Source: Nageia nagi (Eukaryota; Pinophyta). Taken from it: DNA of 64,000 nt. The DNA lies in the NCBI GenBank assembly GCA_050084985.1, contig JBITNC010000001.1, positions 196,168,001 to 196,232,000 of the forward strand. The letters are read 5' to 3'. Below are positions 47,531-59,806 of the stretch, piece after piece. The stretch's first letter is position 1; the number at the start of each line of letters is the position of its first letter. Under the pieces are notes generated by a model. It had not been told where the DNA came from. It did no database searches and was given only the letters and a program-made list of their open reading frames with translations. A program made the position numbers and the translations under genes.

Positions 47531-47948
47531 ATGGCAACATGATAGCTTGTAAATCCAAGCTGATTAGTTAAATTGAAAATCTATCTGCATACTCTTGGTG
47601 GGTAAGTCACCAAGGATATGTTTGATATCTTATCATTTACATACTTTACATATCATGATGTTTAATTTATAAATTTGAGATATATTATCCAAAAATGTTC
47701 CTTTTCTAAGCTCTTTTCAAGTTTCTTTATATTTTTCTTGAATTTCTCCTATGATGAGAGGTCCATCATGTCACAACCAAGACAAAGAGGAGGCATACTG
47801 TAGGTGAAAAACTAGGGCATCCAAAGCTACCTTCATGAGATAACTTTTCAAGGAGCACTTTATTACTCATCTTATTATACTTTGAATTTATGCTTTGATT
47901 ATATTTTTTTCTAAAAAGTATCAAACCATATTCAAAGTGGGGCATCTG

Positions 47949-48664
47949 TTAACACCTAAAAAGGAATTTTAATTTAATTATAATACCCTTTTAGGTATTC
48001 AAAATGATTTATTTATTTAATTAAATAAATACTCTTATCATCGTACACTCTCATCTATCTTTATGTTTTGTGATAATAGGTTTGTACAATATCACAATAA
48101 GCCTAAGGATGGGTCTTCTCATTAGAAATATTACCTATAAAGGTGGAGGGATTATGCATAAGAAATTATGACATGGTCATGAATCCTTGATAGGTGGAAA
48201 TTACTTGTATGATTCTTGATCAATTTTTCTTAAATCCACCTATCACATCTAGATTTTGTTATACATTGAGCTTTGCATTCTTATGATCGTTTATATCCAT
48301 TTGCACATAATACTACAAGCTTTGAATGAATGATTAAGACATCAAGAGAAAGGTCGATGTAGTCAAGAAAGGTAATTGAACAGTGTCATTAGGATCCTAG
48401 TGCCAGCATTGGGTTAAAAAAAATTTGGTGGCTCCATTAAATGGGGAAGCTCATCGTTAGTATTCTTTTAGTCGAATATTACCTTTGTTCATTATGATAG
48501 GTAAAGTACATGTTTGTATCTTTCATAAATCTAGTTTGATAGGTCAAGGTTAATTAGGTCATTATCATCATATTTATTACTTTAATTTACTACTATTTTA
48601 TGGTTAATTGATTAAATTGAATGTATTGTAAATAACCCTAATTATTATTATTTTGGTTATAATA
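47949..48664 (+). repeat. 3' LTR of element A
   Basis: Starts TGTTAACACCTAAAAAGG after the AAAGTGGGGCATC tract. It ends GGTTATAATA (terminal CA decayed to TA) and is followed by the target copy atttg. Confidence 0.88.
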
Positions 48665-48720
48665 ATTTGCATCATGCATCTTGTCAAAAAATTCTCTTGG
48701 TTATCTACTGGTTTGTAATT
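48665..48720 (-). repeat. Remainder of the PPR-derived tandem array
   Basis: 'atttgcatcatgcatcttgtcaaaa' continues the unit cut at 34199. It runs out into unrelated sequence after about 48700. Confidence 0.8.
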
Positions 48721-49900
48721 CTCTTTCAAATATTATTGGAACATTTTGGGTGAAGAGGTAACTTCTTACCTATTGAAAGGTATATCTAAACTTGTTTTAT
48801 AGTATTTTACTTGAAGATATATTATATTGATGATAGATTCTCTATTTTATGAATGCATAGGTGGAAGGAAATATTCATTTATTGTTATATGTGGTCTAGC
48901 TCATGGTTGTGGCCTTCAAATTGAAATGGTTTATATTTGTGAATTTAATTTTTATCATAAAATTTTAGTATATAATAAATATACTAAGTTTTGATCTTCT
49001 TTACTTATTATAGGATGATTAATAATTTGCATATTGTCGTGTTGATAGAGATTTGCATGCTCATAGGGTGGTCAAGAGGTTATACTTCTATTCAACTAGT
49101 GGTGTTAATGGCCATCTTAAGGGGGAAGGTTTTGGGAGTATTGTATATTGAGTCACCATATGAGTTTAAAGCATATGGACCTTCACTTACCAAATATTTT
49201 TGAATCACCACAGGAAAACTCATCTAACTAGTATTCAACAAAGAAATATTTGAATGAAAAGGAGATAACAAAGATGCTTCACATGCAATATATATCTCAT
49301 CAAAATAGATTAGTAATTATAGAGTTCCATATAATGAAAGTGGAAAAATCCAAGGAAGTAAAAGAACACATCAATTTATAAATGGAGAAGCATGAAAATG
49401 AATAAAATAGAGAAAAATACATAAAAGCAACTTATAAGAGGAAACACTCCATATAAATGAAACATACTTCAAAAGATGAAGGAGACAAAACTACAATAGA
49501 TGTTGCACATAGAATAGCTAAAGGAGGTGTACAAGAAAGAGATGAAGGATCTAAAGAGGTAAGAGGTTAAGAATATGATGTAACTAGAAAGGAACTACAT
49601 TGATTTAAATTATTATTTACTTTGATTTTAAATGGAATGAATTATAATTGAAATTATTATTTTGTTTCAATCATTTGAAGGCTTATGAACTAGGTAATTA
49701 ATTATAAGAATAAATTATGGTCAAAATTGAAGCAACCACCCTAGATGATACATATAAAGAGGTATTGCATTTCTTTAAATTATTTTTTTCTTTTAGTAAA
49801 ACTTTTCTTGTTTGAACTAACCATCCTAGATAATGATATTACAATAATTCATAATTTTGAAGTTTTTTTAACTAACCCCTTGAATGTTTTCATAATAGGA
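48721..49900. other. Intergenic, nothing recognised
   Basis: A purine-rich stretch at 49205-49570 (many gaagatga/aagagg words) resembles a decayed Lys/Glu-rich coding sequence but matches no family I know. The open run at 48991-49203 has no features. Confidence 0.4.
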
Positions 49901-49924
49901 AATATATGGAGTTGGATAAGATAA

Positions 49925-50455
49925 AGGGGCTTCAAAAAGTATGGAAACTTCCATTGTAAATATTTCAAGGGAGTATTTAAATGTTTCAACCTACTTTGTA
50001 GTAAACTCTATACCTATGATGATGAATTTGTGACCTTCTCTTGAATGTGAATTAATAAGCCCAATCAAGTATATACCCCAAGATGAAAATGGCCATGGTG
50101 ACACTATGTTGTTCAATTCTTGAGTTGGTTATTTTTCTAAATTTGAATGCTTTTGACATTACAAATAACTCTTAAAATTATTCTTGCAATCCTTTTCCAT
50201 TGTAGGCTAATAGTAAATAATTCACAAAAACTTGGTGTATAATGGTTTTGCAAATAAGTGACCTCCACACAATCCATAATATGCTTGTTCTAGTGTTGTT
50301 GTTGTTTCATATTGTGTTAGATATCTCCAAAGAGCTCCATCAAATGACCTTTTATACAAAACTTCACCAATAATCACATACTTGATAGTTGTCCTCTTTA
50401 ATCTGTCTCTTTCATTTCTATCATAATTCTCTATAATTGTTTGATCTTTCAAATA
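49925..50455 (-). pseudogene. Element F integrase, truncated and broken
   Basis: The minus-strand open run at 50452-50222 (VIIGEVLYKRSFDGALWRYL) matches the zinc-finger leader of element A (IIIGDLLYRKYFDGALLKC). Broken frames to about 49925 give 'YYYSLQWKRIARI' and a core of the 'GHKFIIIGIEFTTK' kind. It then ends; no C-terminus or LTR follows, so the element is truncated on this side. Confidence 0.75.
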
Positions 50456-50689
50456 ATTGTAAATATCAACATATCATTGTTGAGGATCATCATATAGAGA
50501 AAGAAGGCATGCATGTACTTCATCTAGTTGATCAAAATAAGGTGTACAAAGCTTTCTAATCTTGAGGATAGTTTGTTCATCTTCTATCTTAATTGGTGAC
50601 AATGAAGTTGCACTTTCCATTGCATTTGCATACCTATTATTAGTCCTTGGAAATTCTAAATATTATACCTATAAAACTTATCAAGCAAT

Positions 50690-51035
50690 TTAGTATACAA
50701 TATTTTGTGTGATTTCAACTTTTCATCCTTTGTATTATATGTATCATTGACTTGATTTACATTAAGTTATCAATCATCATATATTTTTAGATCTTTTATT
50801 TTGAAAGCCATAGCTATTTTCAAATCCAAAATCAAATCTTTCTATTCTACCATGTTCTTAGTGCATTTAAAGCCAAGTTTATATGCTATAAGAATCACCT
50901 CATTGGAATATGAAACTAGAACAATACCTACACCTACCCCATAAGTACATTTTGATCCATCAAAATATAATGTCCAAGTTGTAGGCACATCCTCCATGTA
51001 CCAAATAAACGCATACGAAACTGTTGATCAATTTA
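50690..51035 (-). pseudogene. Element F RNase H, broken
   Basis: Minus-strand translation: 'TTWTLYFDGSKCTYGVGVGI' then 'GFKCTKNMVE', the gypsy RNase H with its first catalytic Asp (YFDGS) intact and the 'CTNNxxEYEA' motif decayed. Confidence 0.75.
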
Positions 51036-51039
51036 ATGT

Positions 51040-52950
51040 AACCTTAAGGGTTTGGTATGGTCATGTTCTACATTGTCTACAATAATAGGGTCCTTGAAAG
51101 AGCAGAAAGTGGTGGGACAATGTGCTTGTAGGGGTTTTTTGTTCAATATTCAAGTTATAGGTCATTTCCTATCTATGAGTAAGTTCAAAAATAATAGGAA
51201 AGAGATAAAAAGATAAGAGTAACATGAAATAAAAGGACAATAAAATTACAAAAATCAAATTGAAACTAATTAGCCCAAGCATTATTAATAGGTACGAATC
51301 CATATGTAAAAATAAGAATAGATTAACTATCTTACCCTTGGGGTCTCATAGTCATAATGTACAACCACAACTTAAGATAATATTTCATACATAATGCTCA
51401 CAAACATAACAACAGCTATAAAATGAGGAGGGAAAAATATCACTGTATAGTATTATCACATATGAAAGCACTTTATACATTGAGAAACCTTGCTAAAATG
51501 TCTTACCCTTTGGATGTCTAACATTCCACTATTTATATGTAAATATTTATAATTGGGTTGTTGTTTACCATTACTACCCTTAATTACCCTATTGACTAAG
51601 AACAAATAAGGAACTATTTACAAATGTACAATTTATAATCATAATTGTACTAGATTTCATAGTGACTAAGTAAAATCAACACTAATGTCCAAAAATTTAC
51701 AAATCTTGAATTGTTGTACTTTCTCAACTGTAATCTCTTTGATCTATCATTGATTACACCTTGTTGCAATTGTAGTTGATTATCAAGGTATGGTATTCTA
51801 GCTTGATTGGTATAATTTGTCTCTATGCTCTATTAGTAGCCATCTAACATTTTGCAACCATTTATACTGATCATTATAACTTTGGGTTGCAGGGAATTAT
51901 GAGAGCAATGAAAAGTGTCTCATCAAAATCCAAGAAAGAACTATTATTATCATGTGGAAATGAGTTGTGGTCAACACATTGATAGAGCCTTGAGGGTCAA
52001 ACACTCATGATTAAGTGGACTTGAGTATTCCCTTTAACTCACTATTCCCTTCTTAGTATAACAGGTCTTGTTTGCTCTTGGTGAGGTTTATTGCTCATTG
52101 GGATTTTCTTTATCACCTATTAATTTTTAGTAAAAAGTGTGATGACATTGCTCAAAATCAATGAGCTTTGGAGGAATAGCTTCCTGAAATATCTCTCATT
52201 GTTTGCTTCCTAGGTAGTACCTGTTGATGAATCATATTAGGACCCATTAATTTTTAATAAAATATGTGACATCATTGCTCAAAATTGATGGGCTCTAGAG
52301 GATGGCTTCCTCAAGTATTGATCAAAATTTTTTGGAGTTTAGTAGAACTTCTTTTTCGAAAATCCATGGGCTTTAAGACATAACCTACTGGTAACTTTAA
52401 CTCGATGGTGACTCATATTTACAACTTTACCTGAAAAGAGTTCCTATATTTTTAGAACCTAAACCCTATAGACTTGGACTTCTATAAGACTTGAATCTGG
52501 TCTTAAACATTTACTTCCCTTACATGTTATGCCATTTCCTAGACATGCTACACTACTTCCCAGATACAACTTAGACATATTAACAATGCTTTATGACCTC
52601 AAACCTATGTATAGTTACCGATAATACTTGATTGAACTATGATCAATCTTTGGGGTGTATTTACATGACAACACCCACTTTTGAACAAATAGTGGTTAAG
52701 TTACCAAATAAATTATCTATGACCCGTCACATCAATAACACTTGGACTTTCCTAGTCTTAACAAAATTTTGATAAAATTGACTAAGTATAAGGACCAAGC
52801 ATCTATTCCAATATTTATAATAGAATAAAAGGGGATCAAGAAATGGGAATCAAGAATGTAGATTTATTGAAAGAAATAAAAGAATTAAAGGATGAAAGAA
52901 TGTTACCCTATTTTTAGATTGTGATTTTGAAATAATAATAGGAATAATCA
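51040..52950. other. Insertion between RNase H parts of element F, unidentified
   Basis: About 1.9 kb of non-coding DNA separates two parts of one RT-RNase H reading order, so it was inserted. I could not define LTR or inverted-repeat ends. It contains a direct duplication of about 126 bp: 'tattaatttttagtaaaaagtgtgatgac' near 52118 and 'cattaatttttaataaaatatgtgacatc' near 52244. Confidence 0.5.
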
Positions 52951-52959
52951 TCTCTTCTC

Positions 52960-54300
52960 CATCATGTCATTGATAGCGTTCAAATAGTATTGTACATTGT
53001 TGACAGCATGAATCTTCATCATATTCATTTGAGCATTCTTTGTACACCACTATACCATCATTATGGGGAAATTTTGCTATTAAGTTTGCAATTTCCTTGT
53101 CCTTCATAGATTTTTACTTTACCACACTGATGTCAAACTCTTGTAGAAACATCAACCACTTAGCTACCCTTCCTAATAAATGCTTCATTTCTATGAGATA
53201 TTTCAATAAATTAACAGGGCTAAAAATATATGTAGTACAATATAAAAGATAAAGCCTTAGTTTTTATATAGCAAAAATAATATCACAAAGCTTTTCTATA
53301 TGGGTATATCTTTTTTCATAATCTATGAGAGTTTTGCTAAGAAAGTATACTACTCTTTCTTTATTCTCATCATCTTTCTAATACAACATTACCCCCAAGG
53401 CATATAATATGGTTGATATATAAAGATATGTTGCTTTTTCAAAATCCATAGGCACTAAGATAAGAGGATTCAAAAAGTACTATTTTATATCTTTAAATGC
53501 CTTTTTACACTTATCATTCCATACAAACTTGATATCTTTTTTCAATAAATGATTAAATGGCCTACAATTATCCCTAAGTTGAGAAATGAACCTTCTTATC
53601 AAATTTATATTCTCTTGCAAACTTCTTAGCTGTTTGAGGTTATTTAGAGTTGTCATACTCACTATGGCTTTTACCTTCTTAGGATCTACCTTAATACCCT
53701 TTTTTGAAACCATTAAACCAAGTAATTTTCCTGAAGGAACACCACAAGCACATTTTTGAGGTTTTATTTTAAGCTTATACCTTTTGAGAATATGAAATAC
53801 CTCTTCAAGGAGCTCCAAATGATCTTGGCCTTGGTTTAATTTGACCAAAATATCATTAATATACACCTCCACTAATTTATGAATATGCTCATGGAACATA
53901 GACACCATAGCTCTTTGATAAATAGCACCTGCATTCTTCAATCCAAAGGGAATAACCTTCCAGCAAAAATTTCCCAAGGGTGTAGTAAAAATAATCTTAT
54001 ATTGATCAATTGGATAAATAAAAATTTGATTATATCCCAAAAATCCATCCATAATAGATAATGTATCATGACCAACAATACTATCTATAATCATATCAAT
54101 ATTTAGCAATGGAAAATCATCTTTTAGAAAAGCATTATTAATATCATGAAAATCAATACAAACTCTTATCTCTCTAGTAGGTTTAGTAACAGGAACAATG
54201 TTAGCCATCCATTTTGAATAATCTATTGATTTAATGAACTCAACATTCAAATATGTTTCAATTTCTTTCTTGACTAACAATACCTTGGAATGGTGCATTT
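52960..54300 (-). pseudogene. Element F reverse transcriptase, broken
   Basis: The largest retroelement frame in the window, open at 54298-53480 (272 codons). It starts near 'VKKEIETYLNVEFIKSIDYS' and contains FGLKNAGAIYQRAM and 'DPKKVKAIVSM'. The catalytic YxDD box reads YIND at 53863-53852, so the first of the paired Asp residues is lost. The thumb and connection continue in broken frames to about 52990. Minus strand, Ty3/gypsy, similar in style to the pol of element A. Confidence 0.85.
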
Positions 54301-54310
54301 TTTTTGGTTT

Positions 54311-55100
54311 CTATTTAATAGGCTTGGATCCTTCCTTAAGTGGTAAATTGTGCATAACAAAAGAGGGATCTAAACTAGGCATATCACTATAAAACCATGC
54401 AAAATTCTTATGATTTTCAATAAACTTATTTTTGTACCTTTCTTGTCGAGGTGTTGGAAGGGTAGCTCCAACCTTTATTAGCTTCTCCTCTTCACTTATT
54501 CCAATGTTAACATCTATTAACTCTTCAATTGGAAATGCTAATTCAACCTTTTTCTGCAACAATGAAGGTAACTCTTCTAATCCTTGAATGTCACCTATTT
54601 CATCATCTTCTTAATGAACTTGAAATACTTCATTAAAATTCACCTCTTTTCCAAAATACCCATACTCATTAAGAATATAGCTTATTTTCTTTTTTTCATT
54701 GGATTTAGGAAACTTTGAATTTGCCCCCATGTATATTAAGATATCATCATTAGTATTAAAGAAATCAAACTCAAGTGGTATAGTATCATCAAGCCATAAA
54801 TCTTCATCAATATCATTAGAAAGTTCAATCATATTATATTCTTTAACAAATTTGATAGGTCCTATAGTTTGCTTTGTATTTTGATCACTACCCAATCCAT
54901 TCTTATTTTTATGATCTCCTAAATTAGTAGGAAAAGAAGACATACCCTATTCTAATTTGTCTAAACCTCCTCCTTTATACTTGTAATTTTTTGTCATGTA
55001 TTTATGTACAAAAGGAGATGAAAAAGATTTACCCATTGTGTTTTTCATTTGATCATCCATTAAGGTCACTAGGTTGGGAGACATTGTTGTTGGAGAGCAA
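54311..55100 (-). pseudogene. Element F pre-RT region with G-patch-like motif
   Basis: Open runs at 54943-54611 (DHKNKNGLGSDQNTKQTIGP, acidic middle) and 54562-54311 (LPTPRQERYKNKFIENHKNF and 'FAWFYSDMPSLDP') are the protease-to-RT linker of Tat-like gypsy elements. Only a one-frame jump and stops separate them from the RT. Confidence 0.75.
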
Positions 55101-56590
55101 GAACCATTATCATCCTCATTGTTTTTATGAAATTAATAGCATGTAGATAGTATTGCACATTGTTGATAGCATTCAATACTAAGAATCTTTAATCACCCTA
55201 AATCAAAATTATGAACATTAATGGATAAAAATTCTCAATTTTATATGTTCCCATTCTTATCTCTACAATTTGAAGCTATTTTTCTACTTTTAACACTATT
55301 GATTTTGCTTCTAAAGGTACAATTCCATATTTAGTACAAGTCATGGCTAATAAGATATTGCTTTGGGTATTGATCACCACTAAACATCTCAAACTTCAGG
55401 TCCTTATGATCAAGTGGTAACAGATAATTATGGATATCATTCGACAAGAGTGTGGTAAAGATACCATCATAATCTTCTTCTTCTTTTTAGGATATCTTAT
55501 TATTCTCAAGATTGGTTATCCTTACAGCTATTGTTGGGTTGATAGCTGACTCTGAATTGCTACTTGAACTTTACATTGAAGCCACTTTCCTAGCCAGATC
55601 TTATACCGTATTGGCCAAGTTTGTTACAATTTACTCCCTTTTCACATTATTGATAGCATAAAAATAGTGCATGCATGCTTTTAATAGTATTAATTCTTCA
55701 CAAATATCTCATGAGATCTCATTGATAGGCAAGACTAATTGAAATAGTCGAGTTCACCAAAATGTAGACTAAAAATAATGCATTAATAATAAATCAAAAA
55801 AACTATTTTTCCACAATGTAATATTGAAGAATATATCAAAAATATGACATCATTATGAACATGATAAATAAGTTATCTTCTATGATAAATAAGTTATCTT
55901 CTTTATATCTGCATGTTAATGAAACAACAAGAATCATACATTAATCACAACAACATACCATGAAAGACAAATATTGTTAACATCCTAAGAGAAGCACACC
56001 ATCAGTGGCCTATATATATGCAGATTCAAAAGTAAAAATTGAAATACACAAAATAATATGAAGAGTATAGCAGATCTAAGAATAGGTAGTATTACAAGAC
56101 ACCGTTATGGGTAGGATAAAATGATATTGCATGTTACAATCTCTCTCTCTGGCTATTTTTCATATTTGAAATCTCCCTTGTGTGTTGCTTTTGATATTCC
56201 TTTATAGAAACATTTTGATCCTCTTTGATTCTTGGGATCATTGCATGTTACATTGTTTGTGGTGTCTTTCTTAATGTTTGATACCTCTTATATTAGACAA
56301 TGGTCCATTACATTGATTACATTACCTAGAGCATATTTTCACCCTCTTTACAATAAATATTACTTGATGTTATAAAATGAATTATTTAAAATAAGGAAAT
56401 TCATTTTTAGGCATCTATAGTTTGGCTAATTAGTATAAAAAACACTTTGAAGTTATAAAATTTTGACAAGCCGATAAAGAAAAAAATAAACTTGGAAAAA
56501 TTAGACTACTTGGGCCTGGGTCAATTAGAAAAATTATAGCAAATTAAAAATCCTAAAAAAATCATTATTTTGATATAAATCATCACTATG
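55101..56590. other. Intergenic or decayed element sequence
   Basis: Possibly the protease and gag end of element F (minus) near 55300-55660, but too decayed to call. No LTR of F is found. A short direct repeat 'gataaataagttatctt' occurs at 55863 and 55884. Confidence 0.4.
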
Positions 56591-57160
56591 CATTTCCCTA
56601 GATAACAATTAAAAATATTGCTAAAGTTCTTTTTAAGATAGTTGAAAATCATGGCAAGTATTGATATGAATAATTATCATATGCTTTATGGAAATATAGG
56701 ACCAACATAAGATCAACTACAAGTGTATTTCTTACTTCCTTATGTATGGCGATAAAGTTTTTCTTCCATTGAGGCTAGAAATTCCATTATTCAAAATTTC
56801 TCTTGAAGGAATCATTGATGAAGAAGATGAAAGTGCGGTAAGGCTACAACAATTAGAAGCTCTTGATGAGAAAAGGGTGATTTCTTTGGACTATATTAGA
56901 TTTTATCATGTCAAGATTAAAAGAGTTTATATCATGAAGATAAATCCTAATGATTTCAAGGTTAGAGATCTTATCCTTAAGGAGAATCATCATAAGACTA
57001 GGCATGAAAAAAGGATAAGCCAAACAAGTTTAATTCCAATTGGATTGGACACTTCCTAATTACAACAAAGTATGATAAGGGTTCTTACAAATTATAGACC
57101 ATGGAAGGGAAAGAATATAAATATCACATCAATATCATTAACCTTAATCCTTTCCATATA
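56590..57160 (+). pseudogene. Element G integrase C-terminus, truncated
   Basis: Plus strand, starting in mid-core ('NKNIAKVLFKIVENHGKY', then 'LSYALWKYRTNI'). It runs through the open stretch at 56742-57059 with MYGDKVFLPLRLEIPLFKI and 'DEKRVISLDYIRFYHVKIK', close to the same part of element A (MYGDEVLVPLE, DEKRVNTLEHLRVYHSRI). Everything upstream is missing, so this is a 5'-truncated remnant. Confidence 0.82.
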
Positions 57161-57784
57161 TAATATATCCCAACTCAAAATGTACTAGTTTTTAGTTTTT
57201 AGGTTACAATTTGCTTAATAATTAGCAATCTTTAATCCTTTCATTTACTTGGTTCAACTTGCTCTCTAGTAGTTGGGTGCTGGTTTCAGGAAATCTCTAT
57301 ACATAACCTTATTTTAGAAAAATTATCAAGCATAAGATTTAAATTTATGATTCCTTTGTGTAATAAATTTTTAAAAATAAGCCCATTTCTAGCCTAAACT
57401 GAGAGTTACCACCCGAAAGTGTTTACTACACTAGTAGTTCTCCAAGATATTTTAGTAATCTTAATCCTTTTTAATCAAAGAATGGAGATTCTAATTTAAA
57501 GGCTCTTTCCTCAAGGGTATATGTACAACATTTCAAGATAAGAAAGATCAAGTTTGTAACATCAACATTATAGTTTCTCTCAACATCAAATCTACATATA
57601 CATGATAATACTTACTTTTGATTTGCACAAAGAACACTCTCAAGATTTTGAAACTCATCCAAAATGGTAAGTGTAAGTATCATTTTCTATGACTATTTTT
57701 TTTAAATTTTGCTAACATCTTTTTACATATATTAATCCCAATGATACCTAAGGAAAAAGATACCCATAATGGAAATCCCATACT

Positions 57785-58025
57785 GATGATCATTCTAATC
57801 CCTTTGCCAATTAGGGCATTAATCATAATTCTTGTTGTGCCCCCTTTATTTATATTGCATTATTAACCATCACTTATGTTCTTGTTCCTTTATTAGTTGG
57901 GGTATTGACCATCATTCACTTTGTTGGTTGGGGTATTAACCATTACCTATGTTTTAAATCCTTTATTGGTTGGGGTATTAGTTATTACTGTTGTATTAAG
58001 AACCATCCTTAAATCCTTTTTTGGA
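57785..58025 (+). repeat. Minisatellite in element G 3' region
   Basis: Four to five loose units of about 45-60 bp built on 'cctttattggttggggtatt' + 'aaccattacctatgtt', near 57788, 57886, 57920, 57957 and 58010. Position between integrase and the polypurine tract is as in elements A, B and C. Confidence 0.75.
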
Positions 58026-58255
58026 GGTGCTATTCACTATTTTCTTGTAAGTTCTTCACCTTGATTTCTTCAATTCTATGTTAAAGCTCACTCTTACAAA
58101 AACCAAGGCACAAAAGGGTAATAAATAACCATTTAAAATAGGCAATCCAATGCTACATCATGATCAAAGGAGTATTCTATACTCTTTCTCTATTTCTCAT
58201 ATGATGGTTATATTCCTTTGCAATCTTTAATTACATAGAATACCACTACACTTGT

Positions 58256-58266
58256 AAAGGGGGGAA
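58256..58266 (+). promoter_or_regulatory. Polypurine tract of element G
   Basis: AAAGGGGGGAA lies directly before AGTAACACCTAAAATAG, which is a TG-to-AG decayed LTR start. Confidence 0.7.
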
Positions 58267-58268
58267 CT

Positions 58269-58356
58269 AGTAACACCTAAAATAGACCCACTTTGTATAT
58301 ATATAATAATGTATACTCTTTTTTTGATATTGTTTATGATATATTATCTTATTGCA

Positions 58357-58439
<83 letters not shown>

Positions 58440-59052
58440 ATATAATCTCATGTTATTTACTTCTTTATTGGTCTGATGATCAAGAGAGTGCTAAGTAAGG
58501 TGGCTTAAGCTAAGGATATATTTTTCTATTTAAAGAAAACCACAAATGAGATATGAGATTGAGTCTTAGTCATGATAGGCTCATGCACATTCTATTGACT
58601 AGTGTTTCTTAGCACTACCTATTAGGAATTGATATTTTTTCTTTGATATGAGCTTTGTTGCTTTTTGTATTCTACATTATATACTAAAATAGATCTAACA
58701 TTGTAGGATTATTTGACCAAATACTTTGCATAAGTCTCTTTTTTCCATTCTCCAACATAGGTGTTAGGTTATCTACCCAACATCATTATGGTATTCATGT
58801 TGATTCTTGAGTTAAAATCTTGTAGAGGATTCGTCAACAACCTATACAACTTATTTTTGGTATGTGATATGCTTCTTCAAGTAAGATGAAAAGTTTGATA
58901 TCTCCCTTCTCTTGTTTGGTTAGGTTGATTTTGATCTTCAATAACCGAATTTTCATCCTAGATATTATATTCAATTACAATTAATTTATTGTATAAAATT
59001 TGATGCTATTTGTATTATTTGGTATTTATCTATTTAATTTTTAGTATCAACA
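58269..59052 (+). repeat. Probable 3' LTR of element G
   Basis: Starts after the polypurine tract with (T)GTAACACC-like sequence. The right end is a guess at ...TATCAACA (59052), because the 5' LTR is not in the window. It contains the TA microsatellite and a stretch near 58590 ('ttgactagtgtttcttagcactaccta') loosely like the LTRs of A and C. Confidence 0.5.
58359..58444. repeat. (TA)n microsatellite
   Basis: About 86 bp of almost pure AT dinucleotides, with one 'atct' and one phase slip (atta). It forms a large perfect palindrome. Confidence 0.95.
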
Positions 59053-59054
59053 TC

Positions 59055-59806
59055 TTTGATGTAAGATATGTTTTTTGCTAACACTATTTATGCAATGTTT
59101 ACTGATTAGATGTAAATATGTAGATACATGGATTTCACAAAAAGTTTTAATTTTAAGATGATATCATGTTGGTACTTTATCTTTCAAGATGAACCATATA
59201 CCTTACTTTAATTTTATACTATCATAAAGGAGAAAATGAAAATACCAAAAATATATCCTCAAACTTTACTTTACACATTATATATTTTAATTATTTGATG
59301 TATGAAACATGTATAATTACCAATATTGTTTATAGACAAAATCATTTCAATAATTGATGTAACTAACCTAGAAATTTTACATTTAATACTTTCAAAAACT
59401 TAATATAGATGTTACATTCAATTTACATACTTATGTGTAATTAAGCTATTATAGCTATCATATTAATTAAATCAATTGAATTGCATGGGTATAGAAAGCC
59501 AATTTCATGAATTTCATCATGTAAAAAGGGAATTGCTTATTCATTTAGATAAAAGCCACTCTAAAGCATGTTTAATTTTCTAACTTGATACATCATATGC
59601 TACCATACTACTTATGCATCATAAATCTTTATTAGTTTATATATCCACGATTACAAAATTCAGAAACATCCTTTCAACTGAATAAATACAATAATCAATC
59701 CTTCATTTTATTCCTGGCCAATTTATTATGGAGGAGTACATTCGTAAAGAAGACGAATTAACGCGAAGCATCCTGCACCTGCTGCAACGGACCTTGGGCA
59801 AACACT
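59055..59806. other. 3' flank of the acyl-CoA synthetase gene
   Basis: AT-rich, no gene. TTTATT at about 59707 (AATAAA on the minus strand), roughly 100 bases past the stop, is a candidate polyadenylation signal. The frame at 59728-59946 on the plus strand is only the complement of the last exon. Confidence 0.5.

Larger units (their letters stand above)
34200..48664 (+). mobile_element. Element A: Ty3/gypsy LTR retrotransposon, RT deleted
   Basis: Plus-strand element with LTRs 34200-34916 and 47949-48664, split by element B (38046-45673). Without B it is about 6.8 kb. The order is LTR, primer-binding site, gag, protease, a GKGLG piece, RNase H, integrase, minisatellite, polypurine tract and LTR, as in the Tat-like branch of Ty3/gypsy. 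The reverse transcriptase is missing: sequence goes from GKGLG (about 37290) to the RNase H connection (about 37480) in under 200 bp. LTR differences, about one in seven by eye, and many stops show an old copy. It shares its LTR family with element C. Confidence 0.88.
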
